This document shows, one piece after another, positions 35,983-45,034 of a stretch of 64,000 nt of DNA; position 1 is the stretch's first letter; each line of letters opens with the position of its first letter. The position numbers were made by a program, and so were the translations under genes. This stretch comes from Dyella nitratireducens (GTDB taxonomy: Bacteria > Pseudomonadota > Gammaproteobacteria > Xanthomonadales > Rhodanobacteraceae): the NCBI RefSeq assembly GCF_014642835.1, contig NZ_BMJA01000002.1:553776-617775 (forward strand). Reading direction: 5' to 3'. Below the pieces are notes generated by a model. It saw only the letters and a program-made list of their open reading frames with translations, did not search any database and was not told where the DNA came from.

Positions 35983-38040
35983 CTATATATTCACCACCAG
36001 CGGCTGCGGTTCCTGCAGGAAGTTGCCTTGCACGAAATCCACGCCGCAGGCGAACAGTAGCGACGTGCTGGCGGCATCTTCCACCCACTCGGCCACGGTC
36101 AAACGCTTCATCTCGTGTGCCTGCTGACAGATCTCGGTGATCTTCTTCTGGTTTTCCGGATGCTGCGGCAGGTCGGCCATGAAGCTGCGGTCGATCTTCA
36201 GATAGTCCGCATCGATATGGTTGAGCAACTGGAACGAGTTCAGGCCGGAGCCGAACTGCTCCAGCGCGAAGGAGCCGCCGAGCTTCTTCCACGCGTTGAT
36301 GAATTCCTGTGCGGGACGCAGCATCGTCACCACCTTGCTCTCCGTCATTTCCAGCACTAGGCGACCGTGCTTCAAGCTGGCCTGTTTTAGCGCACGATCC
36401 AGCCATGGCAGCAGATTGGCTTGTTGCTGCATCGAATCCGGTGTGAGCTTGACGAAGAAGGTGGTAGGAATGCCATGCCGGTCGCGGGCTTTCAGCGCAT
36501 TGATGGCTTGGTTGAGCACCCAACGGTCGATCTCGGCATTGAGACCGTGCTTCTCTGCGATCGGCATGAAGAAGCCGGGTGAGACTTCGCCTTGCGGGCC
36601 ATTCATGCGCAGCAGGATTTCCGAGTAATCGCCCTCGGCGTCCTGCAGACTGATGCTCTGCTGGTGGTACAGCACGAATTCGTTTTGCGTGAGGGCGCGC
36701 CGCAACAGATTCAGCCAATTACGCTCGCGTTCGGCGTCAGCTTTTTCTCTGGCGGCCGGATCGTGCAGCTCGCTGCGGTTGCCGCCCTGTCCCTGCGCAC
36801 TGCGCAGCGCCTGGCCGGCTTGGTTCAGCAGCATCTCGTTGTTGGCGTTCTTCTCGCCCAGCAAGCTGCCGCCGATGCTGGCGGTCAGCGTGATCGACTG
36901 CGTGCCCAGGTCGAAGATTCCGCTTGAGATGGCTTTCTGTAGGTCATCGATCCAGGCACGGATGGCTTCGTCGGTTTCCGTATGCAGGATGACACCGACC
37001 GTATGCTCGGCGAGCAGGCCGGCGATATCTTCCTGCCCAAGCTGTGCGCTGACGCGACGCGCGAAGGCTGCCAGTAACTCGTCAGCCTTGCCCAGGCCGA
37101 TGTTGTTGACGATATGCGCCCAGTTATCGGGCTCGATCAGCAACATTGTCTGGCCCTTGCGGCCTTCGCTGGCGACGGCCACCGCATTGTCGATGTATTC
37201 CAGCGTACGGGCACGGTTGAACAGGCCGGTGACCGGATCACGTTGCAACTGTTCCACCAGGGCTGGATCGACCTGCTGACGCCGGAAGACGATCTGTAGG
37301 CAGGGCTCGCTTTCGAAGGTGGCGTGTGCGAATTCTGCCGTGGCAGGGAAGGTACTGCCGTCGGCACGGCGGGCGTGCAGTTCCAGGCGGTACTCGGCTT
37401 TCTCGCCTTTCGACAAGGCGCGCAGCAGATTCTTGAAGGCATCGGCATCGGCCGGGCCGATCAGATCGAGCACCGGCAGGCCTAGCAGGTCGTCAAAATC
37501 CTCGTAGCCAAACGTGTCCAGGTAGGAGCGATTGGCGCGCACATGCATGCCTTCGTGCACATAGGCGATGGGGTCGTTGGAGGAGTCCAGCAAGGCATCG
37601 CAGCGGCGCTCCGATTCGCGCAAGGCTGCTTCCAGTCGCCGTACCTGACGGCGCGCGTGGAGCGACTCGAATTCGCGTCGGATGACGGTAATGAGCTGCT
37701 TGGGCTGGCTGCGCGAACCAACGCCATGCACCACACCGTCCTGGAACATATCCGCGACGCTTTGCTCGTCGATTTTCGCGACACAGGCAATCAGGGCAAT
37801 GTCGCGGGCACTGGCGTCGATCTGTTGAGCCACGCCGCGCAGCGACAACCCAGTGACGGTCGGGTTGTACAAAACCACGTCAGGACCGAGTTCCTCCAAC
37901 GCAGCATGCACTTGCTCGGCGGTGGTGGCTCGCGTGGGCCGTACGGCGATACCTGCGTTACGCAACAAGGTATTGATCTGTTCCGCGTCCTCGACCGAAT
38001 TCTCGATGAAGAGGATCTTGATGACGGAGTCTGTCTTCAT
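35983..38040 (-). CDS. fimX: FimX-like protein: REC-like, PAS, degenerate GGDEF and degenerate EAL domains
   Basis: A 685-residue protein laid out like FimX, the c-di-GMP receptor for type IV pilus assembly and twitching in Pseudomonas and Xanthomonas. An N-terminal receiver-like domain (IKILFIENSVEDAEQINTLL) lacks a usual acidic pocket. A PAS domain (about 140-260) follows, then a GGDEF-fold domain whose active-site position reads LLAEHTVGVIL. The EAL domain has EILLRM in place of EAL and lacks the usual catalytic acids, while keeping ILLRM/ADYLKIDRSF landmarks. Both enzymes are therefore probably inactive and the EAL domain is a binding module. The ATG at 38040 starts the receiver; 22 in-frame codons upstream look like leader. 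Confidence 0.87.
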   Translation of the reverse strand: MKTDSVIKILFIENSVEDAEQINTLLRNAGIAVRPTRATTAEQVHAALEELGPDVVLYNPTVTGLSLRGVAQQIDASARDIALIACVAKIDEQSVADMFQDGVVHGVGSRSQPKQLITVIRREFESLHARRQVRRLEAALRESERRCDALLDSSNDPIAYVHEGMHVRANRSYLDTFGYEDFDDLLGLPVLDLIGPADADAFKNLLRALSKGEKAEYRLELHARRADGSTFPATAEFAHATFESEPCLQIVFRRQQVDPALVEQLQRDPVTGLFNRARTLEYIDNAVAVASEGRKGQTMLLIEPDNWAHIVNNIGLGKADELLAAFARRVSAQLGQEDIAGLLAEHTVGVILHTETDEAIRAWIDDLQKAISSGIFDLGTQSITLTASIGGSLLGEKNANNEMLLNQAGQALRSAQGQGGNRSELHDPAAREKADAERERNWLNLLRRALTQNEFVLYHQQSISLQDAEGDYSEILLRMNGPQGEVSPGFFMPIAEKHGLNAEIDRWVLNQAINALKARDRHGIPTTFFVKLTPDSMQQQANLLPWLDRALKQASLKHGRLVLEMTESKVVTMLRPAQEFINAWKKLGGSFALEQFGSGLNSFQLLNHIDADYLKIDRSFMADLPQHPENQKKITEICQQAHEMKRLTVAEWVEDAASTSLLFACGVDFVQGNFLQEPQPLVVNI

Positions 38041-38251
38041 GGGCGCGTCGTGCTTTCCTTCGATCAGGGCTGCTTGCGCGGAAGGCATCCGAGCGCTAGC
38101 CGGCACTCACTCAATATTAAGGTGTTTTAACGGATTCCTTGCCGACCCGCCAGCATCAATGCACGCATTGGTGACGAAGCGCAGGCATAGGGTTGCCGGT
38201 GGCCTGTTTTTCATCAAGGGCATGTCGGCCAAACTGGCCTGCCAAGACAGG

Positions 38252-39262
38252 TCAAAGCGGCCGTTTGGACGGATCGCCACCGACCTCACGTACCAGTTTG
38301 GGTACCAGGTAACCGGGCAAGCGGCTGCGCATGCGCTCGATCAGCGCTTGCGCCTGGGCGTCGGTTACCTCGAAATGCGCCGCGCCCTGCACACGGTCAA
38401 GCTGATGCAGGTAATAGGGCAGCACCCCTGCGGTAAACATGCGTTCCGACAATGCTATCAGCGTATCGGCTTCGTCATTGATTCCCTTTAGCAGCACGGC
38501 TTGGTTGAGTAGCGTGGCTCCGGCTTCGCGCAGGCGTGCGCATGCCTTGTCCACGGAGTCATCGAACTCGTTGGCATGATTGGCGTGCAAGACCACCACC
38601 TTCTGCAGCGGCAGCGCCTTCAGCCATTCGACGAAAGACGTATCGATACGCTCAGGCAGCACTACCGGCAAGCGGGTGTGGATGCGCAGGCGGCTGACAT
38701 GGGGAATATCCGCCAGGCCACGGCTGAGCTCTTCCAGCTTGCCGGTGGCCAGTGCCAGCGGGTCGCCACCGGACAGGATCAGTTCGCTAATGGATTCATC
38801 CTGTCGAACATGCTCCAGTGCCTGATGCCATTGGCCGGCTGCCGCCATTTCGTCGCCGTAAGGGAAATGGCGGCGGAAGCAATAGCGGCAGTTCACCGCG
38901 CAGCTGCCACTTGCAATCAACAAGGCACGCCCTTGGTATTTGTGCAGCACGCCCTTGGCCGAGCGGGCCGCCATGTCATCCACGGCATCCGTGCTGAAGC
39001 CCGGCACTTCATGTGTTTCCGCCAGTTGCGGCAGCACTTGCAGCAGCAGCGGGTCGTGTGGATCACCGGCACGCATGCGGGCGACGAAACCACGGGGCAC
39101 ACGCAGGTTGAAGCCGGCGTCATCAGCGGGCAGGGCATCAGCAAGATGCTCCAGGCTCACATATGCCAATAATTCACGGGCATCGGTAATGGCTTCGCGC
39201 CATAGCGTGCGCCAGTCGGCTTCGGGCGGTGATAGGCGGGCGGCGGGGCTTGCGGTTATCAT
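38252..39262 (-). CDS. epmB: EF-P beta-lysylation protein EpmB (lysine 2,3-aminomutase family)
   Basis: A 336-residue radical-SAM/PLP enzyme converting L-alpha-lysine to (R)-beta-lysine, which EpmA then attaches to elongation factor P. The cluster motif is [15 protein letters not shown] (CxxxCxxC), followed by the SAM-binding ILSGGDPL. C-terminal [14 protein letters not shown] is shared by KAM-type enzymes. It is divergent from efp, the usual pairing. EpmA is not in the window. Confidence 0.95.
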   Translation of the reverse strand: MITASPAARLSPPEADWRTLWREAITDARELLAYVSLEHLADALPADDAGFNLRVPRGFVARMRAGDPHDPLLLQVLPQLAETHEVPGFSTDAVDDMAARSAKGVLHKYQGRALLIASGSCAVNCRYCFRRHFPYGDEMAAAGQWHQALEHVRQDESISELILSGGDPLALATGKLEELSRGLADIPHVSRLRIHTRLPVVLPERIDTSFVEWLKALPLQKVVVLHANHANEFDDSVDKACARLREAGATLLNQAVLLKGINDEADTLIALSERMFTAGVLPYYLHQLDRVQGAAHFEVTDAQAQALIERMRSRLPGYLVPKLVREVGGDPSKRPL

Positions 39263-39346
39263 AGTGAGTCTTCAACCGGGTTCAGTGCCCGGGAAGCGCC
39301 TATTCTAGCCGCCTGCTGGCGGCATCACATCTGGAGCACAAAGCGC

Positions 39347-39916
39347 ATGGCCACCGTCGGTCTCAACGACGTCAAGAAGGGTATGAAGATCCTTCACAAC
39401 AATGACCCGTGGGTCATCACCGACGCCGATTTCATCAAGCCCGGCAAAGGTCAGGCGTTCACCCGCATCTTCATTCGCAACCTGAAGAATGGCCGCACCA
39501 CCGAACAGACGATGAAGTCCAGCGACAGCTTCGAGGTCGCGGACGTTGTCGATACCGATATGCAGTATCTGTATTCCGATGGCGAATACTGGCACTTCAT
39601 GCATCAGGAAAGCTTCGAGCAGCACCAGGCCAGCAAGGTGGGCATGGGCGATGCGGCCAAGTGGCTCAAGGGTGAAGAGGAGTGTGTGGTTACGCTGTTC
39701 AACGGCGAGATCATCGCGGTGCAGCCGCCGAACTTCGTGGAGCTCAAGATTACCGAAACCGACCCGGGCCTGCGTGGCGACACTTCCGGTGGCGGTGGTA
39801 AGCCGGCGACGCTGGAAACCGGCGCCGTGGTGCGTGTGCCGTTGTTCGTCAATACGGATGAAGTGATCAAGGTGGACACCCGCACCGGTGAATACGTCAG
39901 CCGCGTCGGCAAGTGA
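39347..39916 (+). CDS. efp: Elongation factor P
   Basis: A 189-residue EF-P, which relieves ribosome stalling at polyproline. The modification loop reads [10 protein letters not shown] with Lys34 at the site beta-lysylated in E. coli, in agreement with the divergent epmB. Three beta-barrel domains are complete, ending [14 protein letters not shown]. Window proteins with proline runs (for example the TonB-like and DksA-fusion proteins) would be natural clients. Confidence 0.97.
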   Translation: MATVGLNDVKKGMKILHNNDPWVITDADFIKPGKGQAFTRIFIRNLKNGRTTEQTMKSSDSFEVADVVDTDMQYLYSDGEYWHFMHQESFEQHQASKVGMGDAAKWLKGEEECVVTLFNGEIIAVQPPNFVELKITETDPGLRGDTSGGGGKPATLETGAVVRVPLFVNTDEVIKVDTRTGEYVSRVGK

Positions 39917-39921
39917 CCTAT

Positions 39922-39990
39922 CGCCCCGCGCTTAGCGTGGCCACAAGCAATCCCGCGGGGCGGTCATCGTAAGATGTACCGCCCCGTTTC
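39922..39990 (+). promoter_or_regulatory. Mutually exclusive hairpins between efp and mtaD
   Basis: The segment around 39954-39964 can pair upstream (CGCCCCGCG 39922-39930 with CGCGGGGCG 39954-39962) or downstream (CGGGGCGGT 39956-39964 with ACCGCCCCG 39978-39986, extended by CATC-GTAA-GATG). The downstream stem is followed by TTTCAT. This may simply be the efp terminator with an accidental alternative fold, or a switch controlling mtaD. Confidence 0.5.
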
Positions 39991-40013
39991 ATATCCCCAC
40001 ACAAAGAATCCTC

Positions 40014-41357
40014 ATGACGACCCAGACCGTGCCACAGCCTGTGGATGTACTCATCGAAGCCCGCTGGGTCGTACCGGTCGAACCGCGTGGCGTGGTGCTG
40101 GAACATCATGCAGTTGCAGTTCATGCCGATCGCATCGTGGCCATCCTCCCGATCGCTGAGGCCCGCAGCGCCTATATGCCGCGCGAACGCGTTGAACTAG
40201 GCGAGCACGTGCTGATCCCCGGTTTGATCAACTCGCACGCGCACAACCCGATGACGCTGATGCGTGGTCTCGCGGACGATCTGCCGCTGATGGTCTGGTT
40301 GCAGCAGCACATCTGGCCGGTGGAAGCGCAGGTGATCGGCCCCGAATTCGTGCGCGATGGCGTGGAGCTGGCGATCGCCGAGATGCTGCGTGGCGGAACC
40401 ACCTGCACCAACGAAAACTATTTTTTCCCGGATGCCATCGGCGCGACTTACCGCAAACATGGTTTCCGTGCCGTCATCGCCTTGCCGGTGATTCAGTTCC
40501 CCACGGCATGGGCGCGCACGCAGGACGAATATTTCGAGCGCGCCGGCGAAACGCATGACAGCTTCCGTAACGATCCGCTGATTAGCACTGCCTTTGGGCC
40601 GCATGCGCCGTACACCGTGTCCGACGAATCGTTCGAGCGCATTCGCGTGTTGGCCGATCAGCTTGATATTCCTGTGCATCTGCATCTGCATGAAACCGCG
40701 CACGAGGTGGATGAGGAACGCAAGAAGAGCGGCCTGCGTCCCTTTCGGCGTTTGCAGAAGCTCGGGCTGATCAACGATCGCCTGATCGCCGTGCACATGA
40801 CGCAACTCACTGACAGCGAAATTGCCGCCTGCGCCGAAGCCGGCGTGTCAGTGGTGCATTGCCCGGAATCCAACTTGAAATTGGCTTCCGGTTTCTGCCC
40901 CGCAGAAAAGTTGCGCAAGGCCGGTGTGAACGTTGCCTTGGGCACCGATGGCACCGCGTCCAACAACGATCTGGACATGTTTGGGGAAATGCGTACCGCA
41001 GCGCTGTTGGCCAAGGCGGTGGCTGAAGATGCCGCCGCGTTCGATGCGGAATTTGCGTTGCGCACAGCTACCATCCAGGCCGCCAAGGCGCTGGGCCTGG
41101 AAGCCGAGATCGGCTCGATCGAAACCGGCAAGCAGGCGGACCTGGCCGCTGTTCGGTTAAGTGATTTGGAAACGCAGCCCTTGTTCCACATTGTGTCGCA
41201 GCTCATCTACGCCACTGGCCGCCATCAGGTCACCGACGTATGGGTCGCCGGCAGGCGCAAGCTGGCTGCGCGCGAACTGGTGGACATGGATCTCGGTGGC
41301 ATCATGGTGCGCACCCATGCTTGGCGTGAGCGCATCGCGGCACTCGACCCGGTATGA
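40014..41357 (+). CDS. mtaD: 5-methylthioadenosine / S-adenosylhomocysteine deaminase
   Basis: A 447-residue TRZ/ATZ-type amidohydrolase. Metal-binding motif GLINSHAHNPMTLMRGLADD, then GPHAPYTVSDE, HLHLHETAHEV, HMTQL and LGTDGTASNNDLDMF carry the His and Asp ligands. Family members deaminate MTA and SAH to inosine derivatives and take part in methionine salvage. Guanine or other nucleobase deaminases are less likely. It overlaps the YciI-like gene by four bases and heads a run with ubiG, itself SAM-dependent and SAH-producing. Confidence 0.88.
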   Translation: MTTQTVPQPVDVLIEARWVVPVEPRGVVLEHHAVAVHADRIVAILPIAEARSAYMPRERVELGEHVLIPGLINSHAHNPMTLMRGLADDLPLMVWLQQHIWPVEAQVIGPEFVRDGVELAIAEMLRGGTTCTNENYFFPDAIGATYRKHGFRAVIALPVIQFPTAWARTQDEYFERAGETHDSFRNDPLISTAFGPHAPYTVSDESFERIRVLADQLDIPVHLHLHETAHEVDEERKKSGLRPFRRLQKLGLINDRLIAVHMTQLTDSEIAACAEAGVSVVHCPESNLKLASGFCPAEKLRKAGVNVALGTDGTASNNDLDMFGEMRTAALLAKAVAEDAAAFDAEFALRTATIQAAKALGLEAEIGSIETGKQADLAAVRLSDLETQPLFHIVSQLIYATGRHQVTDVWVAGRRKLAARELVDMDLGGIMVRTHAWRERIAALDPV

Positions 41358-41608
41358 AGCGCTTTCTCGTCATGCTGATGCGTAAGCCGCAACTCGACCC
41401 TGCGGTCATACCTCTGCATCAAGCATTCCTGGCTGCACTGCGCGAGCAGGGGCGCAACGAAATGTCCGGCGGTTTCGCCGATAAATCTGGCGGCGCCTAT
41501 CTGTTACGTGCCGAATCGCTGGAAGATGCGCTGGAGATCGCCCATAGCGACCCGGCGCATACTAGCGGCGGCTGGGATGTCACGGTTTACGAATGGAACA
41601 CCCACTAA
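41354..41608 (+). CDS. YciI-family protein
   Basis: An 84-residue ferredoxin-like small protein (MKRFLVMLMRKPQLDPAVIP, LREQGRNEMSGGFADKSGGA, YLLRAESLEDALEIAHSDPA). The family has His/Asp-lined pockets but no agreed enzymatic role; here the His is at residue 22 in PLHQAFL. Its ATG overlaps the mtaD stop by four bases, so it is translated with that gene. Confidence 0.75.
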   Translation: MKRFLVMLMRKPQLDPAVIPLHQAFLAALREQGRNEMSGGFADKSGGAYLLRAESLEDALEIAHSDPAHTSGGWDVTVYEWNTH

Positions 41609-41659
41609 ATTTAACGATGGTCAGGTCATCCTTAAGCGGGTCCACGGGAGTTGTTCACC

Positions 41660-42367
41660 ATGCAAGCCACGCAAAACGTCAGTCATAAGGAAATCGCGCG
41701 CTTCGACAAACTGGCCGCGCGCTGGTGGGATCCGGACGGCGAGTCGCGGCCGTTGCACGATCTCAATCCCGTGCGCCTCGACTATGTCGCCAAACGCGTC
41801 GCCTTGCGTGACGCACGCGTTGCCGATGTGGGTTGCGGCGGCGGTCTGCTGAGCGAAGCGCTGGCACGTGCCGGCGCAGATGTCGTCGGCATCGACATGG
41901 GGCTGAAGGTCATCGAGATCGCGCGGCTGCATCTGCACGAATCAAATGTGCAGGTCGATTACCGCAAGCAATCATCGGCGGAACTTGCTGCAGCCGAACC
42001 GGCCAGCTTTGATGCCGTGTGCTGCATGGAGCTGATCGAGCACGTCCCCGATCCGGCTGCACTCGTGCACGACCTGGCGGTGATGTTGAAGCCCGGTGCG
42101 CCGTTGTTCATGTCCACCCTTAACCGTACGCCGGCTTCGTTTGGCGCCGCGATCATCGGTGCCGAATACATTGCAGGTCTATTGCCGCGCGGTACACATC
42201 ACTACGCCCAATTCCTCAAGCCTTCCGAACTCGCACGCCTGTTCCGCCAGGAAGGCCTGGAGCTGGAGGACATCAGCGGCCTGGGCTACAACCCGATCAC
42301 GCGCAAGGCGTGGCTAGGCCGTATCACTGCCGTCAACTATCTTGTCTGCGCACGTAAACCTGCATGA
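41660..42367 (+). CDS. ubiG: Ubiquinone biosynthesis O-methyltransferase UbiG
   Basis: A 235-residue SAM-dependent methyltransferase that performs both O-methylations in ubiquinone synthesis. Family start NVSHKEIARFDKLAARWWDP, motif I VADVGCGGGLLSEALA, VCCMELIEHVPDP, and the membrane-associating segment GAEYIAGLLPRGTHHY. The ATG at 41660 lies ten bases after GGGAG; a TTG three codons upstream is less likely. It overlaps gph by four bases. Confidence 0.95.
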   Translation: MQATQNVSHKEIARFDKLAARWWDPDGESRPLHDLNPVRLDYVAKRVALRDARVADVGCGGGLLSEALARAGADVVGIDMGLKVIEIARLHLHESNVQVDYRKQSSAELAAAEPASFDAVCCMELIEHVPDPAALVHDLAVMLKPGAPLFMSTLNRTPASFGAAIIGAEYIAGLLPRGTHHYAQFLKPSELARLFRQEGLELEDISGLGYNPITRKAWLGRITAVNYLVCARKPA

Positions 42368-43038
42368 AATCGCTACCTGTATCTCCCCAAGGCGTGTTGT
42401 TCGACCTGGATGGCACTTTGCTGGATAGCGCGCCGGATCTGCACGCTGCATTGGCCGTTTATTGCAATGAAGTCGGTGCAGCCGTGCCATCGTATGCGGC
42501 GGTGCGCACGGTGGTGTCGCGTGGTTCGCGCGCCATCCTGCGCTGCGCGTTTGATGAAAGCGACGAAGCGCTGCTTGAACGTATGCCGCGCTATCTTGAG
42601 CTGTATCACAGTATGATGTCGCGCCACACGCGGCCGTTCGAGGGCATCGAACTGCTGCTCGATGCTCTTGAAGCCGGCGGCATCGCCTGGGGCATTGTTA
42701 CCAACAAGCCTGGCTACCTCACCGACGATTTGGTGAAACAGATCGGCTGGAGCGAGCGTGTGTGCGCGGTGGTATCCGGCGACACGCTGTCGGTGCGCAA
42801 GCCCGATCCTGCTCCCGTGCTGCTGGCATGCGAACGTGCCGGACTGGAACCCGCCCGTTGCCTTTTTGTGGGTGACGATCGCCGTGACGTGCAGGCTGGA
42901 CGCGACGCCGGGCTCTACACCGTGGCTGTGCAGTGGGGCTATCTCGACGGTGGCGATCCGCATGCGTGGGGCGCTGATGTGGTCGTGGCGCACCCGCGCG
43001 ACCTGATCGAGCTGCTCACATTGAAGGTTCCCGCGTGA
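42364..43038 (+). CDS. gph: Phosphoglycolate phosphatase (HAD superfamily)
   Basis: A 224-residue HAD phosphatase. Motif I VLFDLDGTLLD holds the nucleophile Asp, motif II VTNKPG the Thr, and motif III/IV is VRKPDPAPVL with FVGDDRRDVQAGRDAG. Gph removes 2-phosphoglycolate made during DNA repair. The ubiG-gph pairing is common in this group. It is translationally coupled both to ubiG and the next gene. Confidence 0.9.
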   Translation: MKSLPVSPQGVLFDLDGTLLDSAPDLHAALAVYCNEVGAAVPSYAAVRTVVSRGSRAILRCAFDESDEALLERMPRYLELYHSMMSRHTRPFEGIELLLDALEAGGIAWGIVTNKPGYLTDDLVKQIGWSERVCAVVSGDTLSVRKPDPAPVLLACERAGLEPARCLFVGDDRRDVQAGRDAGLYTVAVQWGYLDGGDPHAWGADVVVAHPRDLIELLTLKVPA

Positions 43039-43892
43039 GTGAAGAGGTTTCTCTGCACGGCGCCCTGCAAAGCTACGTCGACAAATGGCTGGCCGTGCAG
43101 CCCCAGCAACGGACGGCGCTGGTATTCGTCGACCCGGGCAAGTATCCGGGACATATTGCGCTGGCGGCGTGGGAGCAGGAATTGCTATCGGCTGCCTATG
43201 GCATCCGGGAACCGCATGTCGCTGCCACCAAGCTCAATTGGTGGGCGGAAGAATTGAGCGGTGCCGCCGCCAGTGGTGGCAGGCACCCGTTGACCCGCGT
43301 GTTATTCGACGACGAGCGAGCCCATGCGATGCCGCAGGAACGCTGGCTCGCTCCTATACTGGCTGCGATGGCGCAATTGGAAGAGGGTACGGCGGTGGAT
43401 TTCAGCGCCCAACTCAATGCCGCCTCCGCCTTGCATGGTGCGCTGGCTGCGCTGGAAACTGCCTGGTGGTACGGCGAAAGCGCATCGCCGGAACGCACCA
43501 CACGCGTGGCAACGCTGAACCATCTGCTGTTTGCCCTGCGTCGCCTGCAAGACGATGCGGAACGGGACCGCCTGCCGCTCCCCATGGCGCGTTTGGCGCG
43601 CTTCGGCCTGAGCCGAGCCGGCCTGCGCCAGCACAGCGACGCACGAAACCAGGCAATCAAGGCCCAACTGGACGATCTGCGTTCGGCCTGGCGAGAGGCT
43701 TCCCGGCTTGATGGTCCACTCAGCGTCTTCCGGGCGCTGGAAACGGGAGAGGGCGAGCGTCTGGTGCGCCAGGCCAGTCGCGCCGACGAACCCTTGAAGG
43801 TGTTGCAAAAAGGCGTGCCTGACAGCGGCTTCATGGCGACGTTGCGCGCCTGGCGGGCGGCCCAGCGTTGGCAGCAACGGCTAGCCGGTTAA
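43035..43892 (+). CDS. Squalene/phytoene synthase-like protein, NDUFAF6-type
   Basis: A 285-residue protein starting at a GTG that overlaps the gph stop. IALAAWEQELLSAAYGIREP and ATKLNWWAEEL match the squalene/phytoene synthase fold of the NDUFAF6 type (where relatives read RLQWW). The first Asp-rich motif (DDxxD) of true synthases is absent. The second site is only partly kept (LRRLQDDAERDRLPLPMARL). It is therefore unlikely to make squalene or phytoene; NDUFAF6 acts in respiratory complex I assembly in mitochondria. No carotenoid or hopanoid gene is nearby. Confidence 0.65.
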   Translation: MSEEVSLHGALQSYVDKWLAVQPQQRTALVFVDPGKYPGHIALAAWEQELLSAAYGIREPHVAATKLNWWAEELSGAAASGGRHPLTRVLFDDERAHAMPQERWLAPILAAMAQLEEGTAVDFSAQLNAASALHGALAALETAWWYGESASPERTTRVATLNHLLFALRRLQDDAERDRLPLPMARLARFGLSRAGLRQHSDARNQAIKAQLDDLRSAWREASRLDGPLSVFRALETGEGERLVRQASRADEPLKVLQKGVPDSGFMATLRAWRAAQRWQQRLAG

Positions 43893-44024
43893 ACGCACTG
43901 TTCTCAATGTGAGACTTGTTGCGGCGCGGCGAGCTGCCTCAACATTAGCGCCGTTGCCGCATCCCGGCGGCCTGAGCAAAATCAGCCTTCCTTCGAGCCG
44001 AGAGGGGAGGATCGAGGAATTTCC

Positions 44025-44975
44025 ATGCATACCCATGAAAATACCGTTCGCTTGATGCCCGACGTCGCCAGCCAGGCACAGCCGCATCTGGCTGGTGCAC
44101 TGGATTGGGTCGGCATGGACGGTATCGAGGTGCCGGTGCTGTTTGACGCCGGTGACGGTTCGGTGCAGCGTTCCAGCGCCCAGGTGGGCGCTTTCGTGAA
44201 TCTCACCCGGCCGGACAAACGCGGCATCCATATGTCGCGCCTGTATCTGCTGGTCGACGAATACCTGAGCACCAGGCCGGTCGACCCCAGCGTGCTGGAA
44301 TCATTGCTGCGTGGCTTTCTCGAGTCGCACAAGGAGCTGGCCGATCGCGCGCGTATCAGCATTCGTTTCGACCAACTTGTGCGCCGCGCCGCCTTGCGCA
44401 GTAGCAACAGCGGCTGGCGTGCGTATCCGGTCTCCATCGAAGCCCATTTGTGCAAGGACGGGTTTCGCCTGGAAGTGGGTACGGAAGTGGTCTACTCCTC
44501 GACCTGTCCTGCATCGGCTGCGTTGTCACGTCAGTTAATCCAGGATCAGTTCGCCAAGGATTTCGATGCCGGCAAGCCGCTGGACCGCGCCGCGGTACTG
44601 GCTTGGCTGGGTAGCGAGAAGGGCATCGTGGCGACACCGCATGCGCAGCGCAGCGTGGCTCGCTTGCTGGTGCGCTTCCATGATGGTGCGCCGCTGAACT
44701 TGATCCACCTGCTCGATTGCGTCGAACAGGTCCTAGGTACACCCGTGCAGACAGCCGTGAAGCGCGAAGACGAACAAGCCTTCGCCCTCGCCAACGGCAG
44801 CAACCTGATGTTCTGCGAAGACGCCGCACGCCGCATCCAGCGTGCACTCGATGCCGATGACAGCATCGCCGATTTCCACGTACGCCTCGAGCATCAGGAA
44901 AGCCTGCATCCGCACGATGCCGTGGCTTATGCCAGCAAAGGCGTGACCGATGGTTACGGAAACAGGCGGGGCTAA
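44025..44975 (+). CDS. folE2: GTP cyclohydrolase FolE2 (type IB)
   Basis: A 316-residue COG1469 enzyme making dihydroneopterin triphosphate for folate and queuosine. Family blocks: PDVASQAQPHLAGALDWVGM, VGAFVNLTRPDKRGIHMSRL, the metal-site CPASAALSRQL and TPHAQRSVARLL. FolE2 uses several metals in place of zinc and is often induced by zinc shortage, but no clear Zur box is visible in the 132 bases upstream. GAGGAATTTCC precedes the ATG. Confidence 0.9.
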   Translation: MHTHENTVRLMPDVASQAQPHLAGALDWVGMDGIEVPVLFDAGDGSVQRSSAQVGAFVNLTRPDKRGIHMSRLYLLVDEYLSTRPVDPSVLESLLRGFLESHKELADRARISIRFDQLVRRAALRSSNSGWRAYPVSIEAHLCKDGFRLEVGTEVVYSSTCPASAALSRQLIQDQFAKDFDAGKPLDRAAVLAWLGSEKGIVATPHAQRSVARLLVRFHDGAPLNLIHLLDCVEQVLGTPVQTAVKREDEQAFALANGSNLMFCEDAARRIQRALDADDSIADFHVRLEHQESLHPHDAVAYASKGVTDGYGNRRG

Positions 44976-45034
44976 TTCAACGCCGGTGAGCGCGCGGTTG
45001 TTATCATCCGCCTGTTCGCAGATGAGGAGTTCCC

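Noticed and set aside
38107-38251. Possible sigma-54 or flagellar-type promoter before fimX
   Set aside because: A TAATAT -10-like hexamer is present but no matching -35 or -24/-12 element could be placed.
43893-44024. Zur box upstream of folE2
   Set aside because: FolE2 is often zinc-regulated, but no AT-rich palindrome of the Zur type is visible.
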